Below are positions 13,583 through 21,345 of a stretch of 64,000 bases of DNA, one piece after another. The DNA lies in contig NZ_PVNH01000004.1 in NCBI RefSeq assembly GCF_003001955.1, forward strand, positions 62,001 through 126,000, given 5' to 3'. The stretch comes from Prauserella shujinwangii. GTDB lineage: Bacteria > Actinomycetota > Actinomycetes > Mycobacteriales > Pseudonocardiaceae. The notes beneath the pieces are model-generated. The model ran no database searches. It had not been told where the DNA came from and was given only the letters and a program-made list of their open reading frames with translations. Made by a program: the position numbers and the translations under genes. Positions within the stretch are counted from its first letter, which is position 1. Each line of letters opens with the position of its first letter.

Positions 13583-14854
13583 TCACCAGTTCTCGATCGA
13601 CTCGGCGAACAGGGCGGCCAGATCCTCGCCGCGCACCGGGCGCGGGGCGATCGACAGCAACCGCTGCTGCTGCAGCGTTCCCTCGACCAGGTCGGGGATG
13701 TCGTCCTCGGTGTAGCCGACCGCGCCGATCCCGCGGGGGACGCCGATGTCGCGCATGAGGGCGGCGAGTGCCGATGGCAGGCGCTCGGCGGGCTCGCCGT
13801 GCCCGGCCGGGTCGAGGATCTCGGCGGCGTGCAGGTGCTTGCCCGGGTCGGTGGGGAAGGTGAAGCGGAACGCGGCGGGCGCGGTGAGCGCCACGGACTC
13901 GCCGTGCGGCACCAGCGCCTCGTCCTGCGGGTAGTTGCGGGGCCGGTAGTCGCGGACGCGGCCGGCGATCGGGTAGGCGCACGCGTGCGGGATGTGCACG
14001 CCCGCGTTGCCGAAGCCCATGCCCGCGAACGTCGCCGCGAGCATCATGTCGGTGCGGGCCTCCAGGTCGCCGCCGTTCAGCACGGCCCTGCGGAACGAGC
14101 GGGCCAGCAGCCGCAGCGCGCGTTCGGTCCAGGCGTCGGAGATCGGGTTGGCGCCGCAGTAGGCGACCCGCGTCTGGGGGGTGTGCCGGGGAAACGAGTG
14201 GAACGGCTTGGCGGTGAACGACTCCAGCGCGTGGCAGAGCACGTCCATGCCGCTCGCCGCGGTCACCTCGGGTGGCATGGACAGGGTGAGCAGCGGGTCG
14301 ATCACCGCCATCGACGGCCGCAACCGGGGGTGGCTGATGCCCGACTTCACCTTGAGGGACAGGAAGTCCATGATGCAGACGGGCGTGGTCTCCGAACCGG
14401 TGCCCGCGGTGGTGGGCACGGCGACGAGCGGCTTGAGCGGGCCCGGCGGCGCCTTGCCCTCGCCGATCGGCTTGTTGACGTAGTCGAACAGGTCGGCCGG
14501 GTGCGTGGTGAGCAGGTTGACCGCCTTCGCGGTGTCGATCGCCGACCCGCCGCCGACCGCGATGAACGCGTCCCACTCCGCCTGCGCGGCGAACCCGACG
14601 GCGGCGCGGACGCTCTCGTCGGTGGGTTCGACGTGCACCTGGTCGTAGATCCCGACGGTCAGCCCGGCGGCCTTCGCGGCGTCGGCGACCCGCTGGGGGA
14701 GCCCGCTGGCGGCGACGCCGGGGTCGGTGAGCACCAGCACCCGGTCGGCGCCCAGCTGGCCGAGGTCCCAGCCGATCTCGTCGCTGGCGCCCGCCCCGAA
14801 CTTCAACGGTGTGGCGCCCCAGGTGAAGACGGTCTCGTGCAGGTACTCGGTCAC
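13583..14854 (-). CDS. Iron-containing alcohol dehydrogenase, hydroxyacid-oxoacid transhydrogenase (ADHFE1)-like
   Basis: 423 residues. Start chosen at a GTG (14852-14854) behind GGAGCGA; the first residues TEYLHETVFTWGATPLKFG match the family N-terminus. Fe-ADH signatures include GGGSAIDTAKAVNLL, PTTAGTGSETTP and a metal-binding GMDVLCHALESF. ADHFE1-type enzymes transfer hydride from 4-hydroxybutyrate to 2-oxoglutarate, giving succinic semialdehyde and D-2-hydroxyglutarate. The next gene encodes a dehydrogenase that could reoxidise D-2-hydroxyglutarate. A GntR regulator precedes it, and a palindrome sits about 33 nt upstream of the start. An ordinary NAD-dependent alcohol dehydrogenase role cannot be excluded. 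Confidence 0.85.
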   Translation of the reverse strand: MTEYLHETVFTWGATPLKFGAGASDEIGWDLGQLGADRVLVLTDPGVAASGLPQRVADAAKAAGLTVGIYDQVHVEPTDESVRAAVGFAAQAEWDAFIAVGGGSAIDTAKAVNLLTTHPADLFDYVNKPIGEGKAPPGPLKPLVAVPTTAGTGSETTPVCIMDFLSLKVKSGISHPRLRPSMAVIDPLLTLSMPPEVTAASGMDVLCHALESFTAKPFHSFPRHTPQTRVAYCGANPISDAWTERALRLLARSFRRAVLNGGDLEARTDMMLAATFAGMGFGNAGVHIPHACAYPIAGRVRDYRPRNYPQDEALVPHGESVALTAPAAFRFTFPTDPGKHLHAAEILDPAGHGEPAERLPSALAALMRDIGVPRGIGAVGYTEDDIPDLVEGTLQQQRLLSIAPRPVRGEDLAALFAESIENW

Positions 14855-14886
14855 TGCTCGCTCCTTCGCGCGTCGCCGGTGCGCCA

Positions 14887-14909
14887 GAGTGGCATGTGGC
14901 ATGCCACTC
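14887..14909. promoter_or_regulatory. Palindromic operator candidate upstream of the Fe-ADH gene
   Basis: GAGTGGCAT (14887-14895) and ATGCCACTC (14901-14909) form an inverted repeat with a 5-bp spacer; the overlapping 12-mer GTGGCATGCCAC is a perfect palindrome. It lies in the 70-bp gap between the GntR gene and the Fe-ADH gene, 33 bp before the Fe-ADH start. GntR/FCD regulators commonly bind short palindromes of this size. Confidence 0.55.
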
Positions 14910-14924
14910 GTCAATCCGGGCAGG

Positions 14925-15632
14925 TCAGCCGGGGTAGCGGGTCCAGTCGAAGGACACGTCCGGCACGGGGTCGCCCGCCTCGCCCGCCTCCTGCCCGAGC
15001 AGCAGCTGGGCGGTGTGCACCAGGTGCGCCCGCATGGCCTCGGCGGCGTCGGCGGCCTTGCCCGCCTCGACGAACGCGAAGATCTCCTCGTGCTCGGCGA
15101 GGATGTCGGCCAGCCCGCGCGAGCGGTCGACCGTGGACGTGCCGCGCAGCAGCACCATGTCGCGCAGCGAGTCGATGTAGCGGGCGAGCCGCAGGTTGCC
15201 CGACGCCTCGTTGATCGCCAGGTGGAACCGGCGGTCGGCGGCCATGAACGCGGTCTCGTCGTGCTCGCCCGCCGCGGCGCGCATGGCGCCGAGGTGCCCG
15301 GCAAGGTCGGCGACCCACCCGGGCGCGCCGTGCCCGGTGGCGCGGAACGTCGCGGGCACCTCCAGCAGCAGCCGGATCGCGAAGACCTCCTCCAGGTCGT
15401 GCATCGAGGTCCGCAGGATCCGGATGCCCCGGTTGCGCTCGAAACGCACCATGCCGCGCTCGGCCAGCTGGATCAGCGCCTCGCGGACGGGGGTGCGGGA
15501 GACGCCGAGGCGGGCGGCCAGGTCGTGCACCGAGTAGAGCGCGCCCGGCACCAGTTCGCCGTTCACGATCGCGACCCGCAGCTCCTCGAGGATCCGCTGC
15601 GCGAAGTTCCCGCCGGTGTCGATCTGCCGCAT
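14925..15632 (-). CDS. GntR family transcriptional regulator, FadR/FCD subfamily
   Basis: 235 residues from the ATG at 15632. The N-terminal winged helix is typical (AQRILEELRVAIVNGELVPG; HDLAARLGVSRTPVREALIQL), followed by an all-helical FCD ligand-binding domain with the metal-binding pattern (FMAADRRFHLAINEASGN, LAEHEEIFAFVEAG, AMRAHLVHTAQLL). It is the first gene of the operon with Fe-ADH, FAD/Fe-S dehydrogenase and hydratase genes, so it is most likely their local repressor, released by a carboxylate. The upstream region is occupied by a 68-bp palindrome. Known FCD regulators of D-2-hydroxyglutarate catabolism make that a candidate ligand, by inference only. Confidence 0.9.
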   Translation of the reverse strand: MRQIDTGGNFAQRILEELRVAIVNGELVPGALYSVHDLAARLGVSRTPVREALIQLAERGMVRFERNRGIRILRTSMHDLEEVFAIRLLLEVPATFRATGHGAPGWVADLAGHLGAMRAAAGEHDETAFMAADRRFHLAINEASGNLRLARYIDSLRDMVLLRGTSTVDRSRGLADILAEHEEIFAFVEAGKAADAAEAMRAHLVHTAQLLLGQEAGEAGDPVPDVSFDWTRYPG

Positions 15633-15654
15633 CCGGTCATCCTGACACGCGCGC

Positions 15655-15722
15655 GTGTCCGCCGTCTGTGCACGCGTGTCCGCGCCGCACGGCGCGGACA
15701 CGCGTGCACAGACCGCGGACAC
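15655..15722. repeat. 33-bp-arm palindrome, family D
   Basis: Arms 15655-15687 and 15690-15722 are complementary at 32 of 33 positions with a 2-base centre (CA). The arms contain GCGGACACGCGTGCACAGAC. It separates the GntR start (15632) from the first codons of the beta-propeller protein. A single-arm remnant of the same sequence is at 31510-31540. Confidence 0.8.
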
Positions 15723-17347
15723 GGCGCGAGCGTGAGCTGCGGGAGGCGGCGAAGGCGCATGTCGGCCCGTTCGGCTTCGGCGGAGCGAACCGCGACGTGG
15801 GGGTCGCCAAGGGCGCCGCCGAGTCCGCGCCCGCCACCGCGGACAAGCCCGGCACGGGAGCCCATTCGGCCACCAACAACCAGGCGGAGGGTGTCGGGGA
15901 GCCCGACGTGGTGCAGACCGACGGGCGCCGGGTGGTCACGGTCGCGGACGGCGGCCTGCGGGTCGCCGACGTCGCCACCCGCCAGGTCACGTCCACTCTG
16001 GACATCCCGGGTGGGGCCACGGAGCTGCTGCTGCACGGCGACCGGGCGCTGGTGTTCGGCCCGCCGGCCCGGGTGACGCTGGTCGACCTCGCCGGTCCGG
16101 CCAGGATCCTCGGCACCCTCGACGTGACCGGCAGCCACGTCGACGCTCGCGCCGTCGGCGGTACGGTCCGCGTGGTGGTCAGCTCGGCGCCCCGGCTGCC
16201 CTTCGTCCAGCCGGACGCCGGCCTGTCCGCCGCCGCGGCCGAGCGCGGCAACCACGCGGTGCTGGAGCGGGCCACCGTGGACGACTGGCTGCCGTGTTAC
16301 ACGCTGACCACCCCCGACGGCGGCACGACCTCCGGCAGGCTGGTCGAGTGCTCGCGGATCAGCCACCCGCGGAACTACCGGGCGGCCTCGCTGCTCACCG
16401 TGCTGACCTTCGACCTCGCCGGTGAGCTGGGCACCGGCGACCCGGTCGCGGTCGTCGCCGACGGGCAGACCGTGTACGGCACGGCGAGCGCCCTCTACGT
16501 CGCGCACCAGCGGTGGCAGGCCGGATCCGGGGCCGCCCGCACGGAGCTGTACCAGTTCGACCTGGACACCGGGGGACCGCCGGAGCACGTCGCCTCCGGC
16601 GCGGTCGAGGGCGCGCTGCTCAACCAGTACGCACTGTCCGAACACGACGGTCACCTCCGGGTCGCCACCACGACCGGATCCGGCACGCCCGACGGGCCCG
16701 GTGGTTCGGAGAGCAGGGTGACCGTGCTCGAACGGCGCGGCAGCAGGCTGGCCGAGACCGGTCTGCTCACCGGGCTGGGGCCCGGCGAGCGCATCTACGC
16801 CGTCCGGTTCGCCGGCCCGGTCGGCTACGTCGTGACGTTCCGCCAGACCGACCCGCTGTACACACTCGACCTCTCCGACCCGGCGCGGCCCCGTGCCGTG
16901 GGCGAGCTGAAGATCACCGGCTACTCGGCCTACCTGCACCCGGTGGGACAGGGACGGCTGATCGGCGTGGGGCAGGAGGCCGACCGGCGGGGCGTCGTCC
17001 AGGGGCTGCAGGTGTCGCTGTTCGACGTGACCGATCCCGCCGCACCGCGCCGGGTCACGCAGTACCGGCTCGACGGTGGCTGGGCCCAGGTGGAGGCCGA
17101 CCCGCGCGCGTTCCTGTACTGGGAGCCGTCCGGCCTGCTGGTGCTGCCGACGCACGCGGAGGCGCTCGTGCTCCGCGTGGCCGGGGACCGGATCACCGAG
17201 CTCGGCCGGAGCGCGCATCCCACGCGGGCGCAGCCGGTACGGCGTGCCGTCGTGCTCGGTGCCGAACTGTGGACCGTGTCCGGCGCCGGGATCCTCGTGC
17301 ACGACGCGACCACGATGACGCCGAGGCAGTGGCTGCCGTTCCGCTGA
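15668..17347 (+). CDS. Beta-propeller domain protein, N-terminally truncated (possible pseudogene)
   Basis: The conserved body is intact from about 15735 to the stop: ELREAAKAHVGPFGFGG, then TNNQAEGVGEPDVVQTDGRRVV, then repeated propeller blades to a normal C-terminus (WLPFR). Relatives of this secreted beta-propeller family (pfam09826 type) begin with a signal peptide, usually a lipoprotein one, and a short leader. Here those 50-60 residues are absent: upstream of ELREAAKAH the frame reads straight into a 68-bp palindrome, and the only upstream in-frame GTG codons lie inside it without a ribosome site or hydrophobic segment. The gene has probably been decapitated at the palindrome. It may survive as a cytoplasmic product or be a pseudogene. 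The start given is only the outermost possible one. Confidence 0.6.
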   Translation: MHACPRRTARTRVHRPRTRRERELREAAKAHVGPFGFGGANRDVGVAKGAAESAPATADKPGTGAHSATNNQAEGVGEPDVVQTDGRRVVTVADGGLRVADVATRQVTSTLDIPGGATELLLHGDRALVFGPPARVTLVDLAGPARILGTLDVTGSHVDARAVGGTVRVVVSSAPRLPFVQPDAGLSAAAAERGNHAVLERATVDDWLPCYTLTTPDGGTTSGRLVECSRISHPRNYRAASLLTVLTFDLAGELGTGDPVAVVADGQTVYGTASALYVAHQRWQAGSGAARTELYQFDLDTGGPPEHVASGAVEGALLNQYALSEHDGHLRVATTTGSGTPDGPGGSESRVTVLERRGSRLAETGLLTGLGPGERIYAVRFAGPVGYVVTFRQTDPLYTLDLSDPARPRAVGELKITGYSAYLHPVGQGRLIGVGQEADRRGVVQGLQVSLFDVTDPAAPRRVTQYRLDGGWAQVEADPRAFLYWEPSGLLVLPTHAEALVLRVAGDRITELGRSAHPTRAQPVRRAVVLGAELWTVSGAGILVHDATTMTPRQWLPFR

Positions 17348-17403
17348 CCGTCCCGGCGGAAAGCCGCCGGAACCCGCGCCCCGGGCCTGCTGGACTGGCC
17401 GTC

Positions 17404-18282
17404 ATGGACACCCTCCGCGAGCGCTGCGCGCACTTCCACGCCCTGCACCGGTCCCGCACCCCGCTTGTCCTGCCCAACGCGTGGGACGCCGCGAGCGCCC
17501 GCGCCGTGGCCGACGCCGGTGCCGCCGCCGTCGCCACCTCGAGCGCGGCCGTCGCCCGCGCCCTCGGCACCGCGGACGGGGAGCGGCTCGCCGCGGACCT
17601 CGCCTTCGCCGCCGTGGCGCGCATCGTGGCCGCCGTGGACCTGCCCGTCACCGCCGACATCGAGGGTGGCTACGCGGTGGACCCCGAGGGCGTCGGCGCG
17701 ACGGTGGACCGGGTGCTCGCCGCGGGCGCGGTGGGCGTGAACCTCGAGGACACCGACCACGCGGCCGCCGCGCTCCGGCCGGAGGCGGAGCAGTGCCACC
17801 GCATCGCCGCCGCCCGCTGCGCGGCGGGCCGTGCCGGGGTGCCGCTGTTCGTCAACGCGCGGGTCGACACGTTCCTCCTCGGTGTCGCCGACCCGGTCCC
17901 GGCGACGCTGGACCGGGCGGCGGCCTATGTCGCCGCCGGTGCCGACGGCGTGTTCGTGCCCGGCGTGACCGATGTGGACACCGTCGCGCTCCTGGCCGAC
18001 CGGACGGCAGCGCCGCTCAACGTGCTCGCCACGCCGGGCGGGCCGGGTGCCGGGGCCGGAGCCGCCCGCATCAGCGTGGGCTCCGCGCTCGCCGACGCGG
18101 CGTACGCGTTCACCCGGAGGGCGGCCCGCGACCTCCTCGGCACCGGGTCGCTCGCGGCGCTCGGCTACCCGGCCGATGCCCGCTCCGTCGCCGGTGCGGC
18201 CCGCCGGTCGCGCGGCACCACCAGCGCGGCCGCGATCCCGAGCAACCCGAACACCGCCGCCGCGGCGAATCCGGCGCGGTAG
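17404..18282 (+). CDS. Isocitrate lyase / phosphoenolpyruvate mutase superfamily protein
   Basis: 292 residues from the ATG at 17404. The N-terminal LVLPNAWDAASARAVADAGAAAVATSSAAV and the metal-site region VTADIEGGYAVDP, followed by GVNLEDT, define the PEP-mutase/ICL-like TIM-barrel family; related enzymes cleave 2-methylisocitrate or oxaloacetate, or break C-P bonds. The substrate cannot be told here. The family core ends near the motif LAALGYPADARS; the last ~30 residues (GTTSAAAIPSNPNTAAAANPAR) look like read-through after a lost stop codon and lie antisense to the end of the MFS gene, a 118-bp tail-to-tail overlap. Confidence 0.8.
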   Translation: MDTLRERCAHFHALHRSRTPLVLPNAWDAASARAVADAGAAAVATSSAAVARALGTADGERLAADLAFAAVARIVAAVDLPVTADIEGGYAVDPEGVGATVDRVLAAGAVGVNLEDTDHAAAALRPEAEQCHRIAAARCAAGRAGVPLFVNARVDTFLLGVADPVPATLDRAAAYVAAGADGVFVPGVTDVDTVALLADRTAAPLNVLATPGGPGAGAGAARISVGSALADAAYAFTRRAARDLLGTGSLAALGYPADARSVAGAARRSRGTTSAAAIPSNPNTAAAANPAR

Positions 18283-19562
18283 CCCGGTTCTCCCCCGGGT
18301 GCCGCGGCGGTGGCCACGCTCGTGCAGACCGCGATGCCCAGCGCCGTTCCGAGCGCGAACGACGTGTCCACCAGCCCGGCGGCGAACCCGGAGTCCTCCT
18401 CGCGCACTCCGGTCACGGCGGCGATCTGCGCGCACACGAACGCCAGCCCCAGGCCCGCGCCGAGCAGGAACAACCCGCACAGCAGCAGCGGCAGCGAACC
18501 CCGCCCGGGCAGCCACGCCAGCATCGCGCAGGCGAGGCCGGCCAGTGCGGCACCCGCCGCGGCCACCGGGCGGGCGCCGTACGCCGTCGCCAGCCGCTGG
18601 CCGGTGAGGGTCCCGGCCACCGAGGTCACCGTCATCACGGCGGTCGCCAGCCCGAAACCCAGTGGCGACCAGCCGAGCATCCCCTGCACGTACCCGGTCA
18701 GCGTGATCAGCATCCCGTCCACGGCCATCCCGGCGCACAGGATGACGACGTTGCCGCCGCGTACCGTGCGGGACCGCACCACCCGCGCCGGGACCAGCGG
18801 GGCGGCCGAACGCCGCTCGAGCCGCCGGAACAGCACGCCCAGCACGACCGCCGCCACGAGCGGGCCGGCCGTGTGCCAGCTCAGCCAGCCCGCCCTCGGC
18901 AGCTCCACGATGGCGTAGACGAGCGCCACCATCGCCGCCGTCAGGGTCACCGCTCCGGCAGCGCCGAACGTCCGCGGCCGGGCCGAGCCCCTGCTCTCGG
19001 GGAGGAGGAGCGGGGCGGCCACGAGCACGAGCGCGCCGACCGGCACGTTGACCAGGAACACCGACTCCCAGCCGAACGCCTTCGTCAGCGCCCCGCCCGC
19101 CAGCAGGCCGGTGGTCGCGCCGATGCCGCCGAGCCCGCCCCAGACGCCGAGCGCCCGGTTGCGCTCGGGACCCTCGGCGAAGACGGCGAGCAGGAGGGAC
19201 AGCGCGGCGGGCGCGATGATCGCGGCGGCGACACCCTGGAACGCCCGCGCGGCGACGAGCGCCTCCGCGGTCGGCGACATCGCGCACAGCAGCGACGACC
19301 CGGCGAGCAGCGCGTTGCCCGTGCGGAACATCCGGCGCCTGCCCAGGATGTCGGCGACGCGGCCACAGCACAGCAGCAGCCCGCTGAACGCGAGTGCGTA
19401 CGCGGTGACCGTCCAGTGCGCGGGAATCCGGCCGGGACCCAGGTCCGCCTCGATCGCGGGCAGCGCGGTCAGCACGCTCGTGCCGTCCAGGATGGTCATG
19501 AGGAACGGCAGCCCGAGCACGGCCAGTGCGTGCCGCGGGCGCCGGACGGTGCGGTCGGTCAT
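18165..19562 (-). CDS. MFS drug-efflux transporter, EmrB/QacA (DHA2) type
   Basis: 465 residues from the ATG at 19562, which has GGGGAG upstream; a longer frame exists but begins with a hydrophilic tail unlike the family. About 12-14 hydrophobic segments are present. The DHA2 signature in the first segments is clear (LPFLMTILDGTSVLTALPAIEADLG, WTVTAYALAFSGLLL), as is the loop GRVADILGRRRMF. These proton antiporters export toxic organic compounds or antibiotics. It is divergent from the DGPF/ECF42 pair, with an 11-bp-arm palindrome in the shared upstream region. No TetR or MarR regulator is adjacent. Confidence 0.88.
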   Translation of the reverse strand: MTDRTVRRPRHALAVLGLPFLMTILDGTSVLTALPAIEADLGPGRIPAHWTVTAYALAFSGLLLCCGRVADILGRRRMFRTGNALLAGSSLLCAMSPTAEALVAARAFQGVAAAIIAPAALSLLLAVFAEGPERNRALGVWGGLGGIGATTGLLAGGALTKAFGWESVFLVNVPVGALVLVAAPLLLPESRGSARPRTFGAAGAVTLTAAMVALVYAIVELPRAGWLSWHTAGPLVAAVVLGVLFRRLERRSAAPLVPARVVRSRTVRGGNVVILCAGMAVDGMLITLTGYVQGMLGWSPLGFGLATAVMTVTSVAGTLTGQRLATAYGARPVAAAGAALAGLACAMLAWLPGRGSLPLLLCGLFLLGAGLGLAFVCAQIAAVTGVREEDSGFAAGLVDTSFALGTALGIAVCTSVATAAAPGGEPGYRAGFAAAAVFGLLGIAAALVVPRDRRAAPATERASAG

Positions 19563-19618
19563 CGGGACTCCCCGGTGGGCGGACGGTGTTTCCCGGCGAG
19601 GTCGTTGCCGCCGTGCGA

Positions 19619-19645
19619 ATCCGGACACCGGGGCGGTGTCCGGAT
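19619..19645. promoter_or_regulatory. 11-bp-arm palindrome in a divergent promoter region
   Basis: ATCCGGACACC (19619-19629) and GGTGTCCGGAT (19635-19645) are perfectly complementary with a 5-bp spacer. It lies between the MFS start (19562) and the DGPF-protein start (19703), so it could be an operator for either or a leader hairpin. Confidence 0.5.
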
Positions 19646-19702
19646 CGGTGAACCGGATCCGACCCCCTTGCGGAAGCACCCGCCGGGGAAGGAAGGTGAA
19701 CC

Positions 19703-20065
19703 GTGAAGTACCTGTTGTTGATCTACAGCTCGCCCGCCACCTGGAACGCGCTGTCCCAGCAGGAGCGGGACCGGGTGGCCCGCGAGCACGCCGAACTGGA
19801 CGCGGAGCTCATCGCCACCGGAGAGCTGCTGGCCAGCGAGGCCCTCGCCGACCCGTCCCGCTCCTCGGCCGTGCGGGTCCGCGACGGGGTCGCCGTGCAC
19901 ACCGACGGCCCGTACGCCGAGGTCAAGGAGCACCTGGCGGGTTTCTACCTCGTCGACTGCGACACGCCGGAGCGGGCGCGGGAGATCGCCGCGCGGATCC
20001 CCGACGCGCGGATCTGCGGGGCCGAGGTGCGCCCCGTCATGGAGTGCGCAGGCATGGAGATGTGA
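19703..20065 (+). CDS. YCII-related / DGPF-domain protein, ECF42 partner
   Basis: 120 residues; GTG start after a strong GGAAGGAAGG-type site. It begins MKYLLLIYSS and carries the DGP(F/Y) motif (HTDGPYAEVKEHLAGFYLVDCDT) of YCII-like proteins. The biochemical role of this family is not established; it is consistently encoded next to ECF42 sigma factors. The stop codon overlaps the GTG of the sigma gene (ATGTGA), so the two are translationally coupled. Confidence 0.9.
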   Translation: MKYLLLIYSSPATWNALSQQERDRVAREHAELDAELIATGELLASEALADPSRSSAVRVRDGVAVHTDGPYAEVKEHLAGFYLVDCDTPERAREIAARIPDARICGAEVRPVMECAGMEM

Positions 20066-21345
20066 CCGCCGCGTCGATCGAGGGGCTGCTGCGCGAGCTC
20101 GCTCCACGAGTGCTCGGCACGCTCCTGCGCAGGCACGGCGACCTGCCCGCCACGGAGGACGCCGTGCAGGAGGCCCTGCTCGCCGCCGCGCTCGGCTGGC
20201 CGGACGGCGGCGTGCCCCGGGATCCGAAGGCCTGGCTGGTCACCGCGGCCACCCGCAGGTTGTACGACCAGTGGCGCAGCGACGCCGCGCGCAGGCGCCG
20301 GGAGCAGGCGGCGGCCGAGCGCGTGGCCGCTCCCGCGGAGCCGGTCCCTTCCCGGGACGACACTCTCGACCTGCTGTTCCTCTGCTGCCACCCGGCCCTG
20401 ACCGAGCAGTCGCGGATCGCGCTGACCCTGCGCGCGGTCGGCGGGCTCAGCACCGCGCAGATCGCCCGCGCCTTCCTCGTGCCCGAGGACACGATGACGC
20501 GGCGCATCAGCAGGGCGAAGCAGCGGATCGCGGCCGAGGGCGCCACGTTCGGAGCGCTGTCCGGCGGGGAGCGGACCGCGCGGCTCGCCGCGGTCCTGCA
20601 CGTGCTCTACCTGATCTTCAACGAGGGCTACACGGCGACGGCGGGCACCGAGCTGCACCGGGCCGAGCTGACCGCGGAGGCGATCCGGCTCGCCCGCGAG
20701 GTGCACCGGCTGCTGCCCGGCGACGGCGAGGCCGCGGGGCTGCTCGCCCTCATGCTGCTCACCGATGCCCGCACCCCGGCGCGGACGACGCCCGCCGGTG
20801 ACCTGGTGCCGCTGGCGGAGCAGGACCGCACCCGGTGGCGGGGCGCCGAGCTGCGCGAGGGGCTCGACCTCATCGCCAGGACGCTGCCCCACTCGCTCGT
20901 GGGGGCGTACCAGGTGCAGGCGGCGATCGCGGCGGTGCACGCGGAGGCCGCGCGCGCGGACGACACCGACTGGGCGCAGATCGCGGAGCTGTACCGGCTG
21001 CTCGGACAGCTGGATCCGGGGCCGATGGTGACGCTGAACCGCGCGGTGGCCGTCGCGATGGTGGACGGCCCGGCGGCCGGACTCGATCTGCTGTCCACTG
21101 TGGATATCGAAGGCGGGCTCGCCGGCCACCACCGTGTGGCCGCCGTGCGCGCGCACCTGCTGGAGCTCTCCGGCGACCACGCGGAGGCCGGGCGGTGGTA
21201 CGCGGAGGCGGCGCGCCGCACGACCAGTGCGCCGGAGCAGCGCTACCTGCGCGCCAGAGCGGATCGCTGTCAGGAGGCGCCGAACCAGGTGACCGACAGC
21301 GCCTCCAGCGTCGGGCGGGGCGGCGCGGGCAGCCGCTCGAGGTAG
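20062..21345 (+). CDS. ECF42-type RNA polymerase sigma factor with C-terminal TPR-like domain
   Basis: 427 residues from the GTG at 20062. The first ~170 residues form sigma-2 (ATEDAVQEALLAAALGW, PKAWLVTAATRRLYDQWR) and sigma-4 (LRAVGGLSTAQIARAFLVPEDTM, RRISRAKQRI) regions. The rest (VLYLIFNEGYTATAG, LTAEAIRLAREVHRLLP, LNRAVAVAMVDGPAAGLDLL) is the helical extension characteristic of ECF42, which has no classical anti-sigma factor. It is coupled to the upstream DGPF gene, probably its own target. The final 76 bp overlap the end of the kinase gene on the other strand; the last ~20 residues are likely an added tail. Confidence 0.92.
   Translation: MTAASIEGLLRELAPRVLGTLLRRHGDLPATEDAVQEALLAAALGWPDGGVPRDPKAWLVTAATRRLYDQWRSDAARRRREQAAAERVAAPAEPVPSRDDTLDLLFLCCHPALTEQSRIALTLRAVGGLSTAQIARAFLVPEDTMTRRISRAKQRIAAEGATFGALSGGERTARLAAVLHVLYLIFNEGYTATAGTELHRAELTAEAIRLAREVHRLLPGDGEAAGLLALMLLTDARTPARTTPAGDLVPLAEQDRTRWRGAELREGLDLIARTLPHSLVGAYQVQAAIAAVHAEAARADDTDWAQIAELYRLLGQLDPGPMVTLNRAVAVAMVDGPAAGLDLLSTVDIEGGLAGHHRVAAVRAHLLELSGDHAEAGRWYAEAARRTTSAPEQRYLRARADRCQEAPNQVTDSASSVGRGGAGSRSR

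Noticed and set aside
9916-19562. Part of a secondary-metabolite cluster (dehydrogenases, hydratase, regulator, efflux pump)
   Set aside because: No polyketide, non-ribosomal peptide, terpene or RiPP core gene is present; the genes are readily explained as hydroxyacid catabolism and general transport.
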